Of a DNA stretch of 50,648 nt, positions 45,438-50,648 are shown piece by piece. The stretch comes from Acidobacteriota bacterium (GTDB lineage: Bacteria > Acidobacteriota > Thermoanaerobaculia > Multivoradales > Multivoraceae). Location of the stretch: assembly GCA_003388555.1 (NCBI GenBank), contig QQVD01000021.1, positions 1 through 50,648 on the forward strand. Direction: 5' to 3'. The position numbers and the translations under genes were made by a program. The stretch's first letter is position 1; every line of letters starts with the position of its first letter. The notes under the pieces are model-generated. The model saw only the letters and a list, made by a program, of their open reading frames with translations, was not told the origin of the DNA and ran no database searches.

Positions 45438-45456
45438 GACCGCTAGAGAGGCACCC

Positions 45457-46149
45457 ATGCTCCTTCAGCTCCTCCTACTCGCCGCGACGCCCTTGCATCA
45501 ACCCAACGAACCGCCCGGGGATCCAATACCCTCGGTGCTTCAGACCGAGAGCTACTCGTGGACCTCGCTCGACGAGGCGTATCGCCGCCTGAGCGAGCAC
45601 GAGGTCACCGAGGCTGACTCCTGGTTCGCCGAAACTCTAGCGAGAGCCGGCGAAGCAGCGGGGCGGGACGCAGATTGTTTTCCTGTCTTCCCCCGCGTCA
45701 TCGGCGCCAGCATTCCGACTCTCGAGCTGCTTATCCGAGGAAGTGAAACGGTCGTCACCGGAAATATCCTTGCAGTCCGGATGGGATACGCGTTCGAATC
45801 GTTTCGCCCGGTGTCATTGGTTGAGGTGCTTTCCGACGAAGCCGGCCTGCTGAGCGGAGTCAACACTTTCTACCTGATCCACGTACCTTCCCCTTTCGTC
45901 TTCGAGGGCGTAGCTACTTGCAAAGGCACTGGGCACAGAAGTACTCCGCCAAAGGCAGGAGACCGAGTCCTCGTCTTTGTAAGCAACGGCGAGGCAACGA
46001 AGATCAAGACTGAGGGTGTCTCCTTCGAGACCCAGAACGTCTGCCTGCCGGCGCTGGACCAGGAGAACGAGATCCCTCAGCTCAAGAACATTTACCACCT
46101 GGCGGGTGACGAAGCCTCCCTCCGAAGTGCATGGAGAGAAGCCCAGTGA
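45457..46149 (+). CDS. Exported protein of unknown function
   Basis: 230 residues. A short hydrophobic N-terminus (LLQLLLLAATPLHQ) is a possible signal peptide. The mature part has a helical region and then beta strands (ETVVTGNILAVRMGYAFESF, then AGDRVLVFVSNGEATKI) that recall proteins of the 'KAGDxVLVF' type, small beta-barrel secreted proteins. Three cysteines. No family named. Confidence 0.55.
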   Translation: MLLQLLLLAATPLHQPNEPPGDPIPSVLQTESYSWTSLDEAYRRLSEHEVTEADSWFAETLARAGEAAGRDADCFPVFPRVIGASIPTLELLIRGSETVVTGNILAVRMGYAFESFRPVSLVEVLSDEAGLLSGVNTFYLIHVPSPFVFEGVATCKGTGHRSTPPKAGDRVLVFVSNGEATKIKTEGVSFETQNVCLPALDQENEIPQLKNIYHLAGDEASLRSAWREAQ

Positions 46150-46215
46150 CTACTGCAGAAGAAGAGCATGACGACGAGCGTTTCCCTGAAAGTGGAATCC
46201 ACAGGCTCGACTGGC
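46150..46215 (-). pseudogene. Inverted relic of the same transposase tail as at 41400-41489
   Basis: Read on the minus strand, GGATTCCACT is followed by a match to the 41451-41486 sequence, including CATGCTCTTC and the CTGC at the end. One extra base shifts the frame between GFHF and RETLVVMLFFC, and the stop codon is lost. Upstream, CGCCAG and CCT before GGATTCC also match. The two relics face each other's strand across ~4.7 kb. Confidence 0.5.
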
Positions 46216-46332
46216 GATCGAAGCTGAGCTCGGTGTCGACGCCGTCGACAAGACCTTTGTGGTCGCAGGGGTCCCCGATGAGTAGCCAGGAGCCCTACCA
46301 GGTGGGACGAGCGAGCCGCTGGCGAGCTGACG

Positions 46333-46812
46333 GTGCGTATCGATGCTGACCTGGGCACTGTGTCTCTCACCCTTCGCCACGTTGGTCTGGGCGCTGCCGT
46401 GAGCTACACCGAAGTTTCCGCCGCGTCCGAGGAACTTCGTGCCCGCGCTCGAGAACTTTCGACGCGAATCGGTCACTTGCACCTCGTGCTCAGCCTCGGC
46501 GCCCTCCCCTTTTTCGTGACTGGGTTGTTCTGGATCAGCTCGAGGATCGGCCTCCTTGGCGAGACCCTGCGCCTGCTTCTCCTGTTGGCGTATGCCGGCG
46601 GAATCTTCTTGCTGGAGATCCAGCGCGGGCTGCGCTTCCACCAGATGTTGGAGAAGGGCGACGAAGAGATCGAACGCTACTGCTCCGAGAGCGAGGCCAC
46701 TCTGGAGCGATGGCGCATTCCCCGACTGATCGCTGTTCTCGTTCTAGGCCTGTTGGCGCTGCTCGCCCTCCTGGTCGTGTTCGTTCTGCCGAGCCTTTCG
46801 GCGGGAGGTTGA
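46333..46812 (+). CDS. Small three-TM membrane protein
   Basis: 159 residues from a GTG without a clear ribosome site; a GTG at 46399 is an alternative. Hydrophobic helices at ~50-68, ~73-95 and ~128-152, with an acidic amphipathic helix between the second and third. Unknown function. The ~180 bases before it hold only the transposase relic. Confidence 0.5.
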   Translation: MRIDADLGTVSLTLRHVGLGAAVSYTEVSAASEELRARARELSTRIGHLHLVLSLGALPFFVTGLFWISSRIGLLGETLRLLLLLAYAGGIFLLEIQRGLRFHQMLEKGDEEIERYCSESEATLERWRIPRLIAVLVLGLLALLALLVVFVLPSLSAGG

Positions 46813-46914
46813 TGGCAGTCACCGTGCTGGTGAGTCCGGAGGTGGCGGCAAAAGCCTCACGTCTCTCGCCGACGCGCGGGAGCCGGAGAGATCGCGCGTC
46901 TGAGGCGGCAGCGC

Positions 46915-48489
46915 CTACCCGCCGACGCTGGCCGACCAGCGTGAGGTATCGCCGAACTCAAAACCGTCGGCGAAGAGCCCGTCGAAGGTGACCTCGATCT
47001 GGCCGAGGTCGAGCCAGGTGGGGCCCTGCTCGAGGTTGGCGAACTGGAGGGGGCGGCCGCCGGGCATGGGGTTGCTGACGCGCAGGCTGACGATGTAGTC
47101 GTGTGCCTCGAGCAGGTGGTCGGGCTCGGTGAGCTCGAAGTCCTTGAGGCCGGTGTGGGGCGCGAAGACGTCGGGCAGGTACCAGTCGCCGGGCACGAAG
47201 CTGCGCACCACTGCGCCGGTGTCGGCGCGGCGCAGGGCGATCTCGACGGGCCACTCGTAGTAGAAGGGCGCCACGCCGGCGTTGCGCATGCGCACCGAGA
47301 GGGTGAACGGCTGCGAGCGCTCGAAGTCGCCGAGCAGGGCCTGCTGCACCCACAGCTGGTGGCCCATGCGGCGGGCGCTGGCGCGGGCGCAGTCGAGCTC
47401 CTGGGTGGTGGGCGGAGTGATGCCGTCGCCCTCGAAGAGGTAGGCGTCGAGCAGCCAGCTGGCGTGCACGATGTCGATCGCGTCGTCGAGGTCGTTGCCG
47501 GGGCTGCAGTCGTCGTGCACGGTGCTCTGCAGGTGCGGCGCCACCTCGCCGACGATGGGCAGGAACTGCCAGTCCTCCTCGAAGCCCCAGAACAGCAGCC
47601 GGTCGTGGAAGGAGCCGCCGCCAGGCGGCGTGCCGGGCGCGTCGAGGGTGGTGTCGGCGAAGGCGTCGTCGTGCAGGCCGATGCTCTTGGTGCCCCACTG
47701 CACCTCGTTCATGTCGTACTGCAGGATGTCGGCGGAGACCAGGGTCCAGGTGGAGAAGAAGCTCTGGTCGAAGGCGGTGAGCACCGCCTCCATGGTCTCC
47801 TCGGAGGCCATCAGGGTGGTGCCGCCGGTGCCGTCGAAGAAGGTGTGCCACTCGCCCCAGTGCCCGACCAGGCCGATCTGCACGAAGCCGACCCGCGGGT
47901 CGCCGTCGTAGCGGGTGGCCATCTCGGCGGCCAGGGTCTCGAACGCCTCGAGCAGGTCGGGCTCGGAATCGGGGTCCATGCCGTCCCAGTCGTAGTCGGG
48001 CGAGAAGCCCTCGAGCAGGTCGTCGGTGCTGCAGTAGTGGGTCAGCGGCAGGCAGTCGACGCCGCACAGGTCGGGGTCGATCAGGAAGTCGGGCACGGCG
48101 CTGACGACCAGCGGATCCTCGCCGTCGTCGGCGCAGTCGCCGGCGTCGTCGGCCTCGATCGGGAAGTCGACGAAGAGGCGGAAGATCGCCTGGCGGCCGC
48201 GCCCCGAGATGTCGATCAGGCGCTGGTCGATGAACGACCAGTCGAAGCTCGAGCCGGAGGTCATCACCTCGTCGAGCGGCACGTAGAAGTACTCGAGGCT
48301 GTAGGGCAGCGTGCCGAGACCGGCGAGCGCCTCGTAGTTGACGAAGCCCTTGAGCGGACTGTCCACCGGCGAGGACTGCTCGTCGTAGGTGAGCACGGTC
48401 CAGCTCTGGGCGGCGAGCGGCGCCAGCGGCGCGAGCAGCGCGAGCAGCGCGAACAGCAGAACCAGGAGGAAGGTCGGGAGCTTGGGCAT
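46915..48489 (-). CDS. Secreted DUF4832-like protein with ADGFE-type C-terminal tail
   Basis: 524 residues. A signal peptide (LLVLLFALLALLAPLAPLAA) leads into a TIM-barrel-like domain with NPLKGF-like 'SPLKGFVNYE', an aromatic-rich FYVPLDEV, and GFVQIGLVGHWGEWH with a central Glu. These are marks of the DUF4832/DUF4874 family, glycoside-hydrolase-like proteins. A beta domain follows (~405-500). The end, FADGFEFGDTSRWS, is a terminal tail I associate with secreted proteins of some Acidobacteriota. The frame is open far upstream, but the ATG before the signal peptide is the sound start. Confidence 0.75.
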   Translation of the reverse strand: MPKLPTFLLVLLFALLALLAPLAPLAAQSWTVLTYDEQSSPVDSPLKGFVNYEALAGLGTLPYSLEYFYVPLDEVMTSGSSFDWSFIDQRLIDISGRGRQAIFRLFVDFPIEADDAGDCADDGEDPLVVSAVPDFLIDPDLCGVDCLPLTHYCSTDDLLEGFSPDYDWDGMDPDSEPDLLEAFETLAAEMATRYDGDPRVGFVQIGLVGHWGEWHTFFDGTGGTTLMASEETMEAVLTAFDQSFFSTWTLVSADILQYDMNEVQWGTKSIGLHDDAFADTTLDAPGTPPGGGSFHDRLLFWGFEEDWQFLPIVGEVAPHLQSTVHDDCSPGNDLDDAIDIVHASWLLDAYLFEGDGITPPTTQELDCARASARRMGHQLWVQQALLGDFERSQPFTLSVRMRNAGVAPFYYEWPVEIALRRADTGAVVRSFVPGDWYLPDVFAPHTGLKDFELTEPDHLLEAHDYIVSLRVSNPMPGGRPLQFANLEQGPTWLDLGQIEVTFDGLFADGFEFGDTSRWSASVGG

Positions 48490-48572
48490 GGGGCAGTTGT
48501 TCCGAAGCGGAGCGGATCGTGGGCCTGCGGGCTGAGACTTCACGTCGCGTGCCGAGAAGCGGGCGCTGCGGC

Positions 48573-49850
48573 TCACAGCCGCTGGCGCGGCTGCACCAGG
48601 GCGTTGGCGGTGAGCAGGCCGGCGGCGAGGGCGACGGCGAGGAAGAGCATGGTGAACGCCGTCTCCACCCCGTGCAGCACGTCGGCCTCCACCAGCATCA
48701 GCACGCTGCGCAGCCCGAACGATCCGGGCACCAGGATCAGCATCACCGGCACCCGCAGCACCAGCGACGGGCGGCGGCTGACGCGGGCGAAGGCGTTGCT
48801 GCCGCAGCCGACCACCAGGGCGCCGACCAGCGCGGTGAACACGGCGCCGAAGCTCGGCCTGACCGCGTGGATGACGAGGTAGGTCACCAGGCTGAGGGCG
48901 ACGATGGCGCCGACGTCCTTGCGGCGGGCGCGGAAGATCACCGCGAACGCCATCGACGAGAGGGTCACGGCGCCCAGCTGCTGCCAGAGCGGCCAGGCCG
49001 ACGGCATCGAGGCCTCGGGCACGGTGACCAGCAGAGTCGCCAGCCGCCGCCCGAGCTCGGAGCCGAAACCGAGCATCAGGAAGGAGAGCATGGTGCCGAG
49101 GAAGCGCGACGAGCCCGAGACCAGGCTGCCCTGGGCCAGCTCGGTGACCGACTGGGTGAGCGACAGCCCGGGCACCAGGACGATGATGCCGGCGACGGTG
49201 AGCACCGGCGCCGAGGTGCCGAAGGTGGCGGCGAGCAGCCCCGCTGCGAGGGCGATGAGCACCGCGCCGGTGGGCTCGAAGAGCTGCTGCCAGCGGCCGG
49301 GAACCATCGCTCCCTCGAGGGTGCCGACGAAGGAGCCCAGCACCAGCGCCCAGAGCACCTCCGCCGGCGCGGCGCCGAAGAAGATCGCGAAGCCGGCCGA
49401 GGCGATGCCGTAGGCGGCCCAGCGCTTCCAGCCGCGGCCGCGGGCGGGCCGCTTGACCAGCTCGTCGACCTGCTTGGCGCCGGCGCTGGGATCGAGCTCG
49501 CCGGCGATCACCCGCCGTGCCAGCTCGTCGAGCTCGGCGAGCTTGCCGAGGTCGACCTCGCCGGAGTTCTGGCGGTCGAAGCGGGTGTCGTCGACACCGG
49601 CGTCGCGGAAGCTGGTGAACACCGCGGTCGGCGTGGCGAAGACGCTGACCTCGAGCCCGAGGGCGGCGCTGACCTCGCCGATCGCCGACTCGAGGCGGTG
49701 CACCGGCGTGCCGTAGCTGTGCAGCGCCAGCGCCAACCGGATCACGAAGTCGCGGTCGGCGATGCGCTGGCGCGTCGGCGGCGGCGCGGCCGAGGGCGCC
49801 GGCGTGGTGGAGCCCGGCGCGGCGTCGCCCGGCACGTGCTCGGAGATCAT
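48573..49850 (-). CDS. ThrE-family threonine/serine exporter
   Basis: 425 residues. The N-terminal ThrE (DUF1212) domain starts with FVIRLALALHSYGTPVHRLE and has several membrane helices; the C-terminal ThrE_2 half (~290-420) adds four more (VIVALSLVTYLVIHAV, LVLRVPVMLILVPGSFGLR). This is the single-chain form with both halves fused, thought to export threonine/serine or related acids with the proton gradient. It overlaps the ROK gene by four bases (ATGA at 49847), so they are co-translated. Confidence 0.85.
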   Translation of the reverse strand: MISEHVPGDAAPGSTTPAPSAAPPPTRQRIADRDFVIRLALALHSYGTPVHRLESAIGEVSAALGLEVSVFATPTAVFTSFRDAGVDDTRFDRQNSGEVDLGKLAELDELARRVIAGELDPSAGAKQVDELVKRPARGRGWKRWAAYGIASAGFAIFFGAAPAEVLWALVLGSFVGTLEGAMVPGRWQQLFEPTGAVLIALAAGLLAATFGTSAPVLTVAGIIVLVPGLSLTQSVTELAQGSLVSGSSRFLGTMLSFLMLGFGSELGRRLATLLVTVPEASMPSAWPLWQQLGAVTLSSMAFAVIFRARRKDVGAIVALSLVTYLVIHAVRPSFGAVFTALVGALVVGCGSNAFARVSRRPSLVLRVPVMLILVPGSFGLRSVLMLVEADVLHGVETAFTMLFLAVALAAGLLTANALVQPRQRL

Positions 49851-50648
49851 CGCCGCACCTCACCGCCGGCGGCGGCGAGGGCGACGCCGCCGAGCACCCC
49901 GGCGCGGCCGCCGAGCGGCGCCAGCAGGATCTCGATCTGCTCCACCGGCACCATGGTGACCCGGGCGCGCAGCTGTCGCTCGACGCGCGCGCGCAGCGGC
50001 TCGCCGATGCCGGCGACGCCGCCGCCGAGCAGGATGGCGTCGGGCATCAGCAGCAGCACCGTCTGGGCGAGGCCGGTGGCCAGCGCCTCGGCGCAGCGGT
50101 CGAGGCAGCGGCCCATCGCGTCGTCGCCGGCGGCGGCCGCGGCGGCGATCGCCTCGACGTCGACACCGGCGCCAGGATCGGCGCCCGTTTCGCCTCTGCC
50201 GCGCCGCTCCAACTCCTCGGCGAGGCCGGGGCTCTGGCCGCTGAGCAGCATGCGGGTCGCCTCGCCGACCAGGGCCGGCGCCGAGGCCACGGTCTCGAGG
50301 CAGCCGCGTTGACCGCAGCCGCAGCGGGCGCCGCCCGGGTCGATCGGCAGGTGACCGAGCTCGCCGGCGGCGTCGGCGAAACCGAGGCGCAGCGACCCCT
50401 CCACCACCACCGCGCCGCCGACGCCGGTGCCCAGCGTCACCAGCACGAAGCTGGCGCCGCGGCGCTGCTGGCCGAAGCCGTGGCGCAGCTCGCCGAGCGC
50501 CGCCAGGCGCACGTCGTTCATCAGGTAGGCCGGCGCCGCGAGCTCGTCCGCGAGCCGCGAGGCGAGCTCGACGCCGCGCCAGCCGCCGGCGAGGTTGGGC
50601 AGCCAGCGCACCACGCCCGCGGCGCGGTCGACGAGGCCGGGGCAGCCG
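49847..50648 (-). CDS. ROK-family sugar kinase, 5' end outside the window
   Basis: The frame runs into the window end; the visible 266 or so codons begin in the GCPGLVD segment of the family (GxPGlvd), so about 100 residues are missing. ATP/phosphate motif LVTLGTGVGGAVVV and the ROK zinc motif CGCGQRGCLETVASAPAL are present, and the catalytic Asp is probably in LMNDVRLAALGE. Glucokinase or a related hexose/N-acetyl-hexosamine kinase. A regulator is less likely, though the missing N-terminus prevents exclusion of a DNA-binding domain. Confidence 0.85.
   Translation of the reverse strand, partial: GCPGLVDRAAGVVRWLPNLAGGWRGVELASRLADELAAPAYLMNDVRLAALGELRHGFGQQRRGASFVLVTLGTGVGGAVVVEGSLRLGFADAAGELGHLPIDPGGARCGCGQRGCLETVASAPALVGEATRMLLSGQSPGLAEELERRGRGETGADPGAGVDVEAIAAAAAAGDDAMGRCLDRCAEALATGLAQTVLLLMPDAILLGGGVAGIGEPLRARVERQLRARVTMVPVEQIEILLAPLGGRAGVLGGVALAAAGGEVRR

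Noticed and set aside
46915-49863. Reading the DUF4832-like protein as a 982-residue product
   Set aside because: The extra N-terminal half overlaps thrE out of frame and is Arg-rich; the ATG at 48489 with a signal peptide is the real start.
47101-50312. Two ~595-codon plus-strand frames opposite the DUF4832, ThrE and ROK genes
   Set aside because: Both are Glu/Gly/Val- or Arg/Gly/His-rich shadows of minus-strand genes with recognisable domains.
1-50648. CRISPR array, tRNA or rRNA genes
   Set aside because: I saw no regularly spaced direct repeats of CRISPR size, no cloverleaf with a GTTCGA-type T-arm in gaps, and no rRNA segments. A covariance-model scan was not possible here.

Overview
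This is a GC-rich (roughly two-thirds or more G+C by eye) bacterial chromosomal window built around a complete type 2 BREX (Pgl) phage-defence locus set in polymorphic-toxin genes. The organism is not certain. The C-terminal 'ADGFE(F/S)GD' tail on a secreted DUF4832-like protein, the GC content and the many secreted proteins of unknown function suggest Acidobacteriota (Thermoanaerobaculia-like), but this is inference.

Layout. (1) 1-4075: 3' part of an RHS-repeat toxin with a restriction-endonuclease-like tip, then a 1-nt-overlapping candidate immunity gene. (2) 4315-29910: BREX type 2 in canonical order, pglW, pglX, [7-kb cargo], pglY, pglZ, brxD, brxHI. The cargo (12863-19858) is nine co-oriented genes: several membrane or exported proteins, a pair of paralogous Cys-rich CBS-like/zinc-binding proteins, a four-TM protein and an SAF-like protein. 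I cannot assign it to any described system, and it is the best candidate here for something new. (3) 29911-34606: a toxin-tail remnant plus a DUF2750 gene; a second RHS core, nearly identical to the first but 5'-truncated and broken by two ~68-nt insertions; an HNH-like toxin tip; and a SUKH immunity gene. (4) 34706-37207: an unknown helical protein, a truncated near-identical copy of the start of pglW, and an orphan AbiEi-type regulator whose start codon lies in a 35-nt inverted repeat. (5) 37256-46812: mostly exported or membrane proteins of unknown function, a PLP-dependent decarboxylase, a decayed phd-vapC module and two inverted relics of one transposase tail. (6) 46915-50648 (minus strand): DUF4832-like secreted protein, ThrE-type exporter and a ROK-family sugar kinase cut by the window end.

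How it fits together. PglX (adenine methyltransferase), PglZ (phosphatase fold), PglY and BrxD (ATPases), BrxHI (helicase) and PglW (NERD nuclease-fold plus pseudokinase plus kinase) form the BREX machine. The locus is bracketed by long direct repeats: the RHS core (offset 30,612 bp) and the first ~900 bp of pglW (offset 31,336 bp). This looks like the scar of a tandem duplication or amplification of an RHS-immunity-BREX unit in which RHS tips and immunity genes were exchanged. Recombination between either repeat pair would delete most of BREX.
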